DNA of 64,000 nt from Cydia pomonella (lineage: Eukaryota; Arthropoda; Insecta; Lepidoptera; Tortricidae): contig NC_084717.1 of assembly GCF_033807575.1 (NCBI RefSeq), positions 5,643,692 through 5,707,691 on the forward strand, read 5' to 3'. Position 1 is the first letter of the stretch. Each line of letters starts with the position of its first letter. Under the pieces are notes generated by a model. That model was not told the origin of the DNA, made no database searches, and was given only the letters and a program-made list of their open reading frames with translations. A program made the translations under genes and the position numbers. Shown piece by piece: positions 1 to 11,300 of this stretch.

Positions 1-147
1 AGCGTGGATCACAGCCCCTATCCCTAAGTCGGCGACCAAGTTCTTTTACAAAGTTACAAAAGCCTTAGCCTCTGTTCCCCAGGGTCCCGCAGTCTCCACT
101 GCAATTGGCACAAAATCATACATTGGTTCCAGGGCACTGTACTTAGC
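1..147 (-). pseudogene. C-terminal tail of a retroelement ORF, frameshifted
   Basis: On the minus strand the segment opens at the 147 end and reads KYSALEPMYDFVPIAVETA followed by GPWGTEAKAF, then continues one frame over as KELGRRLRDRGCDPR. The two halves are separated by an apparent 8-bp insertion (GTAACTTT-like, duplicating neighbouring bases) that breaks the frame. Peptides of the type KYS..L...Y.F.P.AVET.G.WG are familiar to me from the end of reverse-transcriptase-type ORFs in animal genomes; this is recall, not a search. The fragment runs off the window edge, so the rest of the element would lie to the left. Confidence 0.55.
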
Positions 148-159
148 GTGCAAAATATA

Positions 160-175
160 TTAGTATGCATACTAA
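160..175. repeat. perfect 16-bp AT-rich palindrome
   Basis: TTAGTATGCATACTAA is an exact palindrome, and a second ATGCATACTAA follows directly downstream. It may be a small foldback remnant; no function can be assigned. Confidence 0.6.
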
Positions 176-208
176 TAATTATGCATACTAAAATATTTTA
201 GTTCAAAC

Positions 209-240
209 TAACCCCCTTATTCGTAAACGCGCTACAAGTC
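209..240. mobile_element. single end of the CCCCCTTATTC-type foldback
   Basis: TAACCCCCTTATTCGTAAAC matches the outer end of the palindromic MITE at 1850-1992 (TAGCCCCCTTATTCATAAAC) and then diverges. No opposite arm is present nearby, so this is a truncated end. Confidence 0.45.
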
Positions 241-764
241 TCAATTAGTTAATTTATTATTTCTTACCAATTCATAAGTCAAACCTATAACGTATGGGTA
301 CTTCGAAAAATAAAATAAAATATATTATGTCATTAACAGGATTCAAGATTTCCTTATTTTAAATTAGGAGGCATAAAATATTATATTATAAATATATATT
401 TTTTTATTTACATACATATGTGTATTAAGATTTTATTATGATTTGTGTTTGTAATACTGTAATTCTAATTAAGCCGTAATTAGCAATATTTATATCTGTA
501 CATAGGTATATCTAGTTTTACATACAAAGCTTGTAATTGCTGTGTTTTTTTTGTATAACAATTTTTAAGCAACAAAATCTGGTACCAGATATAGACATTG
601 TCGAAGTTTAGTCAAAGGTCGAGATTAGCTTGTATCTTGCTGTTATACGAATAACCTTTCAAAGTGTCCTTATGGCAAGCGTCAAATTGGGACGTTTTGC
701 TTGGAAACGACATACATATATGTTACGTAAATGTTCATACCGAGTTTCATGGACAAACATGGTA
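241..764. other. AT-rich stretch without a recognisable feature
   Basis: The stretch holds A/T runs and no open frame, TIR or known repeat end that I can support. Confidence 0.6.
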
Positions 765-1130
765 CACAAACGTTGAAAGCTAAACCGGAGCTAAATCAAT
801 CAAACACTTACGCAGCGGCATACGTGAGCGAATAACTCGCGAATGCGACGCGCCGCTTCGCGTTCGCGAGTTATTCGCTCACGTAAGCCGCTGCGTAACG
901 CACTGCAGTAGTCAATCTCAACAGCACATCAACGGTTAGAGTCGAGCCAAAACCGGCACTGTCGCAATATAAATATTAACAGCAGTATTGTAATACAAAC
1001 GTCGAAAGCTAAACCGGAGGTAAATCAATCATACAATAAGGGCACTGTAGTAGTCAATCTCCACAGCACATCAACGGCCAGTCGGGCCAAAACGGCGCTG
1101 ATACAATTTAAATATTAAGAGCAGTATTTT
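765..1130. repeat. diverged tandem duplication, one copy carrying a hairpin
   Basis: Copy 1 (about 765-993) and copy 2 (about 995-1130) share the same order of blocks: ACAAACGT.GAAAGCTAAAC, TAAATCAATCA, then CACTG.AGTAGTCAATCTC, CAGCACATCAACGG, and AAATATTAA.AGCAGTATT. Copy 1 is longer because a hairpin of about 90 bp sits between the TCAATCA and CACTG blocks. Copy 2 lacks it and so approximates the empty site. The duplication is noncoding. Confidence 0.75.
809..898. mobile_element. foldback MITE-like hairpin, 36-bp arms
   Basis: The arms 809-844 and 863-898 are inverted copies beginning TTACGCAGCGGC and ending AACTCGCGAA, with one mismatch, around an 18-bp GC-rich loop. It lies inside copy 1 of the 765-1130 duplication and is missing from copy 2, which supports insertion after the duplication or clean loss from one copy. 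Confidence 0.7.
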
Positions 1131-1280
1131 GATTTCACATTATTTACTCTGAATAAGGTAATGTAACTCTAAACAGTCTAAACCAAAGAAACTGCCCATA
1201 CACAATATATAAATTTATAGGGTAGCCAGAAATTTTACTACGGAGCCACTTTTTTTTATAGTTTTAAATATTGTGATCAG

Positions 1281-1470
1281 TACCCCTAGTGTAAATATTT
1301 TCGACAGCGAAACGTGACGTACGCGTTTGCGTTTAGTGTCATTTTGTATGAGATTTTTGACTTTCCAAAACGTCCCGCTTGGCGCGCTGATCAAAAACCC
1401 ATACAAAATGAGACTTAACGCAAACGCGTACGTCACGTTTCGCTGTCGAAAATATTTACACTAGGGGTAC
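1281..1470. mobile_element. palindromic MITE, copy 1 of a head-to-head pair
   Basis: The 190-bp element is bounded by TACCCCTAGTGTAAAT and its complement and has near-perfect arms of about 80 bp containing ACGTACGCGTTTGCGTT. TA on both sides fits a Tc1/mariner-type TA target. The loop contains CCAAAACGTCCCGCTTGG. The open frame that crosses it is an artefact of the palindrome. No transposase is present, so it would be mobilised in trans. Confidence 0.75.
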
Positions 1471-1472
1471 AG

Positions 1473-1662
1473 TACCCCTAGTGTAAATAAATTCGATTTC
1501 GAAACGTGACGTACGCGTTTGCGTTTAGTCTCATTTTGTATTGGATTTAGAAAGATCGCGCCAAGCGGGACGTTTTGGAAACTCAAAATCCTATACAAAA
1601 TGAGACTTAACGCAAACGCGTTCGTCACGTTATGATGTCCATTAAATGTACACTAGGGGTAC
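1473..1662. mobile_element. palindromic MITE, copy 2 of the pair
   Basis: Also 190 bp, with the same ends (TACCCCTAGTG and CACTAGGGGTA) and the same arm core. It starts two bases after copy 1. Its loop (CCAAGCGGGACGTTTTGG) is the reverse complement of the copy 1 loop, so the pair lies in opposite orientation. The arms are more diverged near the right end (ATGATGTCCATTAAATG). Confidence 0.75.
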
Positions 1663-1849
1663 AGAAGATGTATCTACAGCGTAAATGGCTGGCTAATATG
1701 TGTAACCCCAAAGCGAATTTATACTGGCTGACGGGGATATTGACTTATTCATAATCGCTGAACGATAGGTAATTTGGCGATTTGTCTATGACACTATTGG
1801 CATTGATAATTATTTCCGAGCAAAATACGTATTGTAAGTATTAAACATT

Positions 1850-1992
1850 AGCCCCCTTATTCATAAACGTCTACTAAAGTTACGATGCCGCTAATAATCG
1901 TTTGTCCCTTTCCGACGTATCGGTATGATGGAAAGGGACAAACGATTATTAGCGGCATCGTAACTTTAGTAGACGTGTATGAATAAGGGGGT
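1850..1992. mobile_element. palindromic MITE (CCCCCTTATTC ends)
   Basis: The arms of about 62 bp are nearly identical inverted copies running from TAGCCCCCTTATTCATA through CTACTAAAGTTACGATGCC to TTTGTCCCTTTCC. The loop is short and contains GTATCGGTATGAT. The outer TA on each side fits a TA target duplication. The element is noncoding. Confidence 0.8.
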
Positions 1993-2030
1993 ATGACGTT
2001 ATCGGCCGCAAAAGCTCGTCCGTCGCCTGT

Positions 2031-2208
2031 CCCCCGCGGCTAGGGTTGACATGAAAAAATTGAATATCCTATCAAAAGTCCGGAGTCCGGACATCACCTT
2101 AAAAATCATGTCTTCAAAAATTCCCTGACACTGGCCAAGTCCTCCCGCAATCTTGATAAAGGACCCAAAATCCTGACATGTCAGGGGAGCAACCCTACCC
2201 GCCGCGGT
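2031..2208. mobile_element. probable MITE with CCGCGG/AGGGTTG ends
   Basis: The left end CCGCGGCTAGGGTTGACATG is mirrored on the right by TGACATGTC...CAACCCTACCCGCCGCGG as an imperfect inverted repeat. The interior has an exact GTCCGGAGTCCGGAC palindrome and TTCCCTGACACTGG. Elements with AGGGTTGCCA-like ends are common in insects, but I cannot name the superfamily. Confidence 0.45.
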
Positions 2209-3157
2209 GACTAGTCAGCGTACCCAGGGCCTAACACCCCTTGATTCATGTTATTGTACTTCTGTTAGCTAAAATACTTCCACTGTGTGATTGCACAAAA
2301 CAACAGTAGCGAGATTAATGGTGTCTGGCGTCATTTCCGTTTCCCGCTGGCACGCGTCCAGCCTGGCAAATTCGACTTGTTTAATTACAATACGCAACAT
2401 GGCATGTGCTCGCGATTGCTGCCAATGACAGCGATTCGTTAAGTGTTTTTTTCAATATTGTCATTTTATTTCGTCGTATTGCATGTCACAAAATAGGCAA
2501 TTTCATATAAACAATTTTATAGCGAAAAATAAAATTGGTACAAAAAAAAATACAACCGAATTGATATCCTCTTTTGAAATGTTGAAGTCGGTTAAAAATA
2601 CAGTAAAGAAACATAGGTTAACATTTAAGCGCGCGGTTGTTCGGAATGTACGAAAAATGCCATTTTAAATTAGGTAATCTAACTAATGACACAATATTGT
2701 TTTACGCGATAAAAGCAGCGGTAAGCGCATTGTCATTTTTCATACATTTAGTTAACGCATGCGTTCAACGCTCCGTTTATCGCATAATACAATAACCGCG
2801 GGCTGTCGAGCCACACTGCTGCATCGGGGTCTTCTCTTGCCCCTTACATTGTCATAAGGGACATCTAGAAATAGACTATTTAGTCGTCATCTCGATTTTG
2901 TCATGGCAACGTCTCAAAAGTCTCAAGACTCAAAATATACTTAGTCTAGTTTAGAATTACGTATATAGTGCAGAATAGCATGACTTCTGTTTTTTCGTCT
3001 TTGGGGTTAAAAACTGTCAATTCTCTAGTACAGAAAACTGCTCAGGACAAAGTGTTTCAGTAAATCTTAGATCTTTCGTTAATAGACCTTAGTTTAATCT
3101 TTATAAAATACCTACTCCAATCCAAAACGACAGATGGCATTTTTAAATCTGAATCCC
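2209..3157. other. no gene or clear repeat
   Basis: This is a mixed-composition stretch with no supported feature. A 61-codon open frame at 2483-2668 is of chance length and low complexity (K/N-rich). Confidence 0.55.
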
Positions 3158-3278
3158 ATTTTATAAAACTACAAGTTATCTAGAAATTTATAGGCGTACA
3201 TAAACAACTCATGATGATAATGTTGGCCGCGACTTTTAGACTTGTGTTGTACAAGTGTATCGTGTAGTTTTATAAAAT
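3158..3278. mobile_element. short TIR element with ATTTTATAAAACTACA ends
   Basis: ATTTTATAAAACTACAAGTT at the left is inverted at the right as TGTAGTTTTATAAAAT, about 120 bp apart. The interior is noncoding. The target duplication is not clear. Confidence 0.45.
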
Positions 3279-3410
3279 CGGGCCCTATTCTTGTTTAACC
3301 ATTCATATGTGTGTGTGGTGGTTAAAAAATTTGGTTTGTTGTGCTGTATAGAGTAGGAATAATCGTCCTCGAATAAAATGCTAAAAGATAATTAAAAATT
3401 CGGTCACGAT

Positions 3411-3516
3411 TAGGGTTTGCACGATGGATCTGAAATGTATGGGATGATCCGCGGAACCGGATCCAGATCCGGATAATTTAATACATTTCGGATCTGGATT
3501 GCATATGCATACCCTA
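3411..3516. mobile_element. hAT-type MITE with exact 8-bp target duplication
   Basis: The 106-bp element starts TAGGGTTTGCA and ends TGCATACCCTA. It is flanked on both sides by GTCACGAT (3403-3410 and 3517-3524), the 8-bp duplication expected for hAT transposition. The interior carries GGATCCGCGG, CCGGATCC and AGATCCGG motifs and two inverted ATGTATGG/ATACATTTC pieces. It is a close relative of 27280-27384 and shares ends with the 1.92-kb element at 49876-51799. Confidence 0.85.
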
Positions 3517-3524
3517 GTCACGAT

Positions 3525-4729
3525 CCTCATCATACGCCGACAAGTTAATAATACGTTGATTACGTATGCGTAGACCCTTGGCGCCCTTTACTAGCGTCCT
3601 ATTGCCAACTTTTACAACTTACCATATTAGCACATTCATTGATTTGACGTTCAATGAGCTTGACGTCATTCCGAGCGTAAATATGAACTATTTGTGCTCT
3701 GTCTCTGTCAGTTATTCGTGGTAGAGAGAGAGGGAATTTGGCGAGGAAATGCCGATATATATTCGGACGATGACTCAGTCGGTCTCTTTGCAAATGTGCA
3801 TCTCAAAACGATATCGGTATTGGTTTCGTGATCCCGCTTGCTCTAAAGCAATATCATATATGTGAGAGCGCAATGCACTGATATCTCGAATTACGTTATT
3901 ATTGAATTTTGTTTTCGAAATACGATCCCATGTTCGCGGCGTAGATTCTTAAGATTATAAAAAGAAACTTATTTCGGTGTTTGGTTGTTATGTTTACTAG
4001 TTACATCTGTCATTGTTATTTATACGTATTGTAAATCAATTTAATTATTTTTTTAAACCCAGATAGAAAAGAAATGTAATGTTCTGTCGTTGTCCGTGTC
4101 TATGTATTTCGAATGGAACGAACTTACGTCTCCATTTTAGGTAAATATAGTAAATACGTAAAACTCGACACACGACAATTTTATGTAACGTCAGAGCACA
4201 TTAACTCGCAGCAATTTGAAATAAAATGTGTTCCACCTTCCCTCGACCAGACATAAAAAGATATCATGTACATGGCCTGGCATGAGATGTATCTCATGAA
4301 CGTTTACCCACTATACCACACATACCTACGCCATATAAACTAGTCTATTTATAAACGCATAATAGACCACTTAAATACCACGTCACAGAAAATGAACATA
4401 AATGTCCACATTACTATGTATTTTGTTTTTAAAAGGACCTGAGACATAGGTAGTTTCACGGGACATGAGTTCTTTGTGAAATAGAATGGGAGGTAATGTT
4501 GGATCTGTTAGGTAAGGCTGAAGCAATGTGTATAAATATATTGTGTTTATTATTAACAATTAAGATCATTTGTAAAATCAATTAATTTGAGCCTGGGGTC
4601 CGCTTGAATGACCGAAAGCGCTTTTTGAAAAAAAGCGCCTTCTGTCATATAAAAAAGTGGCAAGTGAAATATCAGACAAAAAATGTTTCGAGGTTGCGAT
4701 AACGATAACAACAGTTAGTATCTAGGCAC
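3525..4729. other. no gene seen; one small hairpin
   Basis: A 64-codon minus frame (3599-3793) has no recognisable motif. At 4615-4637 AAGCGCTTTTTG faces AAAAAGCGC as a small hairpin. Nothing else could be supported. Confidence 0.5.
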
Positions 4730-4756
4730 TAAGGGCCAGTTGCAACACCATTTGTT
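4730..4756. mobile_element. single end of the GGGCCAGTTGCA MITE family
   Basis: TAAGGGCCAGTTGCAACACC matches the outer end of the intact MITE at 17926-18058. No inverted partner lies nearby, so only one end survives. Confidence 0.5.
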
Positions 4757-4842
4757 AACGTCATTTGCTGCTATGAAAAGCTTGACAGTTCGCTATGGAA
4801 TGATAGCTGCCGCGGCCATTTACACACGGTCACAGACTTTAA

Positions 4843-4965
4843 TAAAATAAAAAATAAATAAACGTTTATTCACGTTTCATGCCTTATAACTATTTACAAT
4901 ATACTTCTGCGAAACCACAGAGTGGTTTGTTGGCAGACGAGGCTCCTGTAATAATTGTGTAATAA
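4843..4965 (-). mobile_element. LINE 3' tail, antisense (copy 1)
   Basis: Read on the minus strand, the segment ends GGAGCCTCGTCTGCCAACAA, then ACCACTCTGTGGTTT, then AATAAACGTTTATTTATTTT. That is a polyadenylation-type AATAAA followed by an A-rich tail. The same blocks recur at 6100-6215, which marks it as an interspersed non-LTR tail rather than host sequence. No reverse transcriptase remains. Confidence 0.55.
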
Positions 4966-6099
4966 GTTAGGTAGTTTATACGTAAATTAAACTTATATTA
5001 TTATATATTTAACCCCTTGCCGCATACGTAGCCCTATATGGCAGTTATAATTTTCAATTCTATTGATAGCTATTAAAATTTATTTTTAAACAGATATAAG
5101 TACTTTTATTTGCGACATGAAGTAAGGGGTTAACGCTACAATCTGAGCATACAGTATAGAAATGCAGTGCATGTGTACAGTTTATAGAGGTTGTAGTTTA
5201 CCTTTTATTTTATATAGAATATTGCTTAATTTCTTTTTAAATGTTTGTTTTTGTTGACCCATCTAAGGTTCAAGCTTGGTTGTCAATACTATCGCTACGA
5301 CATAAAGGAAACTCTAAATGGCTCGACAATTAAAGTCCCTGACTGTACAACCCGCCTTAAGATGAGTCTATCAAACGAACGTAAAAACGCTTAAATATTT
5401 TTAAGTAAGCTGGTAGTAATAAAGTTCTGTGAACCCCCTATAGTTCAGGTTTCTCTCAACAAAACTGCATTTTTAATACCAGCATCCGTTTTATAACCAG
5501 ATATACAACATAGTGTTACCAGTTAATCAGGTTCCTCGCTGACCACCTGTCTAAGTCTGTGTAATCTTAATTACTTGAACAGACACTCACGTACTCTTGA
5601 ACGTCACAGAGTTAATGGTTTTTGCCTACTATGGAAGAATTATTGTGGAATAAATTGCTGTCACTTAGCTATTTGCCGTGTCATATGTTCGTATAAGTAT
5701 TCTTGCAGATGGCTGACACTGTCATATATGAAACGACAAATGGCTCAGTAATACCTAAAATGCATGTCTCGATTACGATTAGTTTTTTTAAGCTCTCTTA
5801 AACCGCAGGAGTCAATTTTCCGACGGCATATTACGCAGAATTATTCACTACGTGTTTTAAGAATATAGAGATGCATCGCCTGAGGCTAACCGGCATAGGT
5901 TTGCTCTGATGGAGATCTGCAAAAACCAGTAGAATCGGAGATCAATTTTAGCTTTTAGTTAGCTTTAGGCTACATAAGGAATGGGAATGGGAATACATGG
6001 CATAGTGCGCAGGACCGGACAGGGGCGATGTTCTAACAGCTTGTGGCATGCAGAGCTAGACACATCTTAAGGCAAACCAGTATACATATGTCGCTCGCT
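4966..6099. other. no gene seen
   Basis: The stretch is AT-rich with scattered A/T runs. I saw no open frame of note and no repeat end. Confidence 0.5.
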
Positions 6100-6215
6100 A
6101 GATGTAATGAAAAATTAAATAAATGTTTATTGAAAAGACAAACCTTAAAACTAAATCACAACTTCCGCCAAACCAGAGTATGGTTTGTTGGCAGACGAGG
6201 CTCCAAATAACATTA
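6100..6215 (-). mobile_element. LINE 3' tail, antisense (copy 2)
   Basis: The order is as at 4843-4965 on the minus strand: GGAGCCTCGTCTGCCAACAA, ACCATACTCTGGTTTG, then CAATAAACATTTATTTAATT. The two copies differ in the middle but keep both conserved blocks, which indicates independent insertions of one family in the same orientation. Confidence 0.55.
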
Positions 6216-8096
6216 AGTGAAGGTTCTTTATAGCTGCTTCTTATATATCTGGTAATATTCATATTAATATAATAGCAATAGCACTGGCAAACAAGACAAT
6301 ACAGCACTGTGTACTATCTTTGTTACGGTACCTTTAAGTTGATTCCTCGTTGCTGACGATCGTATGTCGATGGAAGCTTTGGTAAAGTTCCCTCCTCTAG
6401 TTGCGGTCTTCGGGTTATTGAAGATCCTGTGACATTGGAAATTGGAACTCTACAACACCAGCAACCTCTTTTAAGAAGTAAGTGCGACATAATAACGGAC
6501 AATAGTTGTTGTTACAGTCACCCTGACCAAATTTACACTGGTTTGCATTTGCAGCGTTAAAGGCGCCAACGTGCAGTAACAACGGGAATACAGGCAGGGT
6601 GCGCGTGAGCAACAATAGCCAAGGGCGCGGTCACTGACCGGGTCGCCGGCCTCTGGAGGCTGGCCTTTTTCTTGTTGTGTCTACCTTCTAGGGCCTTGTG
6701 GGCTTTCAGTCTAAAAATCTTTTTGGTATATAATATGCTTTGTAAAGAAGGCGTTGTCCTCTTATTGGATCATTAATGTACTATACATTACAATACAATA
6801 AGATGTACGATTTTTATTTTTCTTATGTATGTGCTTAATGATAAAAGCTGTACGAATTTGACCGCTATTTTTAACTTTTCCTCCAGTAACGCTTTTAATT
6901 AGACTCTAATTTGTTTGCTGTTACATTTTGAATAGCATTCTACGAATCAATCGTATTTCCAGTTTTAATATCAGGACGTGTTGCATTGTGTTTATCTAAA
7001 TCTGTAACACAATGTAGTTGAAATTCGATACCTAGTTTTCCGCGCCAAAAGTTTTCAGTCAATTGTTTCACTCCCGAAGAAAAAACCAACAGCTTCGGAA
7101 AGATGGTAAATGATGGCTATTTAAAGCCTGATCCATACGGGATCCCGTCACGTTATTCTAATTCTATTTACGGTGCAGCTTTGGGAATCGTGCTGCGGCT
7201 GCTTTGAGCCAAAACGACCTTAAAGCCCCTAGTTTATTACGATATGAGACTTTTTCGGCTTGCACTGTAACACAATTCGGGCGAACTTGCCAGAAGTCCT
7301 CTCACGTAGGGCCACGTGCTCTGAAAACTGCCCTGGAAACCAGTGTTTAGTAAAGAAAGGTCGGATGTGTTTACAGTTTGTTAGTGGTTACGACTTTATT
7401 ATGTAGATTGGTGAACTGCTACGGCGCGCGGTGAATGAAGATGGGCGAAGTTTGATTAGTCCCTTAATTTCTTTCGCTGAATGTGATCGGACTGGGTTTA
7501 GGTGACTGCATTTGTACGCAATATGTTGTGTTGATGGCGCGTTTACAGGGCTCCAATTGCGATACTTGGCTCAAACGGTTTATTTTATAGTGGACGGGAG
7601 CATCCTCTGCACTGGGACTGAATTTATTTGGCAAGAACCGTAAATTTCTGGTTTCTGGACTGTTTTTGTATAGAAAACTAGTGCTGGGAGTGCACCCTGT
7701 ACCTATTTGGCAATTAAAATATTCACTGTGTTATTCGCCTCGTTGTAGGTCGGGATATGCGGACATTGAAATCCCAAATTTTAAAGAATGTACACATACA
7801 AATATATCGATATCTTTCTAAACGAGTGACTCAGCCAGCCTTTCCGCACGCTGTTAATTCAGTTATGTTATGAACCCATCATTCATGCAGAAGCAAATCT
7901 AAAATACACCAAAATATATTTGTGCGATGTGCTTGTCGGACTTGATCAACTTTATTTTCCCATCAGAGTTCCCACCGCACGACGCCTTATCCATCTCTTT
8001 TATTCCCAATCCACAGTATCTTACTTCTTCGAGCTCGTCCCTACTATATTTTGAGCTGTAGATTCGTACTTTGAGTAAAATAATAAACCTACCAGG
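6216..8096. other. unassigned; one cysteine-rich minus frame
   Basis: A minus-strand frame at 6415-6615 encodes a hydrophobic start and a cysteine-rich centre (CKFGQGDCNNNYCPLLC) but has no ATG at its 5' end and no family I recognise. A GGCCTCTGGAGGCTGGCC hairpin followed by a T run lies at about 6650-6672. The rest (6720-8096) shows nothing I can name. Confidence 0.3.
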
Positions 8097-8232
8097 CAGT
8101 GGCTGACTTGCAGCTTTTGCCCCTAGGCCCTAGTAGTAAATATTAGCCGCCTCTTTCTCAGCACCAATCATATAAACTCTAGCCTTGCTACCGCCCTTAA
8201 TGTCTTGCCGCCTTAGGGCAAATCCGCCACTG
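8097..8232. mobile_element. hAT-type MITE, CAGTGGC ends
   Basis: The 136-bp element starts CAGTGGCTGACTTG and ends CAAATCCGCCACTG, so the termini are inverted CAGTGGC.GA. It is flanked by CTACCAGG on the left and GTACCAGG on the right, matching at seven of eight positions as expected for an aged hAT 8-bp duplication. CAGTGGCGGATTTG-type ends are familiar from hAT nonautonomous elements (recall). No ORF. Confidence 0.7.
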
Positions 8233-8261
8233 GTACCAGGGGCATCACAATATTCACAATA

Positions 8262-8335
8262 AGTAGTCAGTTAACAGAGCGGCGGGCTGCTATCCCGGAC
8301 TCCGGGGTTCGAGGCTCGCCCGGGTCAGTAAATTT
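8262..8335 (+). repeat. tRNA-like SINE head (Pol III B-box)
   Basis: TAGTCAGTTAACAGAGC resembles a D-arm region and GGGGTTCGAGGCTCG resembles a tRNA T-arm/B-box (GGTTCGANNC). A complete cloverleaf could not be folded, so this is more likely the head of a tRNA-derived SINE, or its remnant, than a functional tRNA gene. Confidence 0.4.
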
Positions 8336-11300
8336 TTCCACTTTTCCTTTATTTCTTAGCATTGTCGTATCTTTATGGGCGTTTCTGCTTACTACGAAAT
8401 TAAATCCTGCAGTCACACTTATATTGGTCCAGGAGCTAAGCGGTGGGAATGTGCCCTGCTCCGTGACAGTGTCATTACCGAATGCATCGTAAATCATAAT
8501 CGTGGCGGGTTAGATAACTACAATGGGGAGGTCACGACCAGGAATGTTGCCTTTCACTTGGCTCAACTACCTTGTTTTTATAACAAAACATGTATTGGTT
8601 TATAAATAGTAAGTTTTTGGTATTGGTTTCTGTAAGGAGTACTTGATTTTACATTGGCCGAACACAAAGTAAAAAAATTGAAAATGTTCTTTTTATATTA
8701 AAATATTGTTTATCTTAGGTAGCCTGTCTCATACTGTTATGTTTATCAAGATTAACTTCTTTTTTCTACTCTTCTCAAAAATATGAATTAAGTACTTGTT
8801 TACTTAATAAAAATAGAGAAACAATAATTTTATAATATTGTTAATTTGTTATTCACTGTTTACTTTTTATAGTATGTATCAATAATGTTTCCATTCCAAC
8901 TATGGCATATCGATTTACATTCCAAGATATTCAAAGTTACGCCTGAATTGGACGTGAAATAAATAAATGCCTGTAACTAGTTTTTAGACGAATAATGTTA
9001 CGACGAACGAGTTTGAGGTGTGAGATTGGATACGGGAAAGTTTAGTTATTTTTGGATTTTTCATGCCCCATGCAATTAGCATTTGACGAACTAAAGAACA
9101 TACATATAACATTATTGTAGTAATATTTATTTTAAAGCAAACTGTAGGATCCTAAATTCTGTAATGTTTCAATTGGGGTACTTTCTGCACGTTTTTGAGA
9201 AACCGAGTATTTATGAAAATATAAACGCACTTTTCTTGCCAAAATACATGTTTACACAATTCATAATTGGCTTTATTGTATGTATACCTACCAACACACA
9301 TTTTTATTCGATTAAAATTATTTCTTCAATATTGTAGGATAAATTTACCGGCTATTTATATTTCTAAATAAAACCCTGCGGGTTTTTTTTTAGTTTGTAA
9401 CGGAAGTTATGTTATCGTAAATTTAAACACGAGGCACCCACAACTACAGGCATTGTTATCAAAGCAAAATGCCTTTAAAGCAAAAAGCAATAAGTACAAG
9501 CGAATTTTGTACAAGAACAGTTCCTTTTTCCTCTGGAGTGTTAAAATGTGAGCCAAAGCCAAGGCTGCCGTCTCGTCGATTTCCGGCGTACTAATACATA
9601 CTAATGCTACGGGAAGGAAATACTTGAATCGAACTAATTAATGAACTAGTAAACAATGGAAATAATTAACTGATAGCGCTTTTGGTACGTGAGCGTGAGT
9701 ACGTGACCAACTTCCGTCGAAATGATGCCAATTATAATTCCTGCAACGGTGCGGTAAAAGGCCAAAACGTGTAGGTACCTACGTTTTCTATAATTCGATG
9801 CCTATATGTTTTCAGAAATAAAACCTATCACAACTTACCGTTGCCTATAATCTTCAGGCCAGTAGCTTATATTTGAAAGTAGCATACGCTGTAGCGCCTT
9901 GCTGTTTTTGCTGTTGTGTTGTGAACTTGTGACATATTTAACAGAGACAATTTGCAAAAGTTTGACAGTGCAAGGAGGAGGATTTTCTGGATTCAAAGAT
10001 CAAATCAAATCTATATTTTATTACCTTGTAGTACTGAACTAATACTATCAAGTTATAGGAACTCTTGGCAAAAAATATTGTCTGCTACTTCGCTCGGCTC
10101 TATACAACAAGGGAGCAAATCAAATTTGATAAATTCCCTGTTAATTAAAGATAAATACAGCAAGACGAATATTTACATCTGAACTCAAAGCAGTTTCTGC
10201 CTCACGTACTGTTCCGTTAGTTATTTCAACGGCAACCGAGTATAATTGGAAATGTGGGACTAGCAAGATGTAAACTGAAAATATTCCGCTAGAGCCACGA
10301 AAATAGCCATTTCATTAAATTAGACTACGGCAAGTTTATGTATGTTTTGGGAAAACGCTCGGCGCTTTAAGTGGATTATTACAGTAGTAAATCAGGATTA
10401 GTTAGAACTGGTATTTCTCCCTAAAGTATCTTTAAGAAAAGACAAAACTTTGGTTACATTACTTATTAATAGAAACTATTGGTGACAATGGTGACTGGTC
10501 AATGGAGATGAAAAGTAAGTTGTTTTATAAACTAGCTAAATAATTTGATGCTTTTCCTTCCAGATAATTTTTTGGCGTATTTCCATTAGTTCCCGCCGGG
10601 CACAGATGGTAAGAGGTGCATTCATATTGATCAGTTCCATCTGTCCCCGCCTTGAATGTAGCGGTCACGTGGGGCGGGCACAAATGAGAATACACCAAAA
10701 TGTTTAGCAATTTAAAGCAAAATAATGTACTTGCTGCGGCTGTCACCCTTGACTATAATAAATAGGTAATATTTAGTATATTATCTTGACTAGAATACCT
10801 TCTAAAGATAAAGACTGAGGTTGTTTTAGAAACCCCTTTTTCATTAGAATCGATACTAAGATTTTTCCAATTCTAAGCCAACTTCATACGCATTATCATT
10901 ACATAACCTTATTCAGTAAACAATACTTACACGCGCGCATTGCGTATCGTTATGTACATATTATTGCCCGCCAGACCTTGACTTTGGCATTACTTGCATG
11001 CAAACCTGCGCTGTGACCAATCTCTCATTCCGGGCTTATCAGTAAAAACGTGATCAATGACTTCCCATGGAGGTTCAATGTCAACCATTGTTCCTTAATC
11101 GAAACTCAATAGCATAGAAATTGCCAGTCCATCTTTGTTAATCGACCGTCATTCAATTTATTCTTATAGTTTTAACGGTAGTAAAGTACATAAATTAATA
11201 ATAATAGTACGTATTTATTTGGATTGAAAATTATGCTGATCTGATCCCAATTAATTTGATTTTTTCTTCGAGTGACAGTGGTTTTGGATGGCAACATTAC

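Noticed and set aside
8262..8335. Possible functional tRNA gene
   Set aside because: A B-box-like GGTTCGAGGC is present, but I could not pair an acceptor stem or an anticodon arm; a SINE head fits better.
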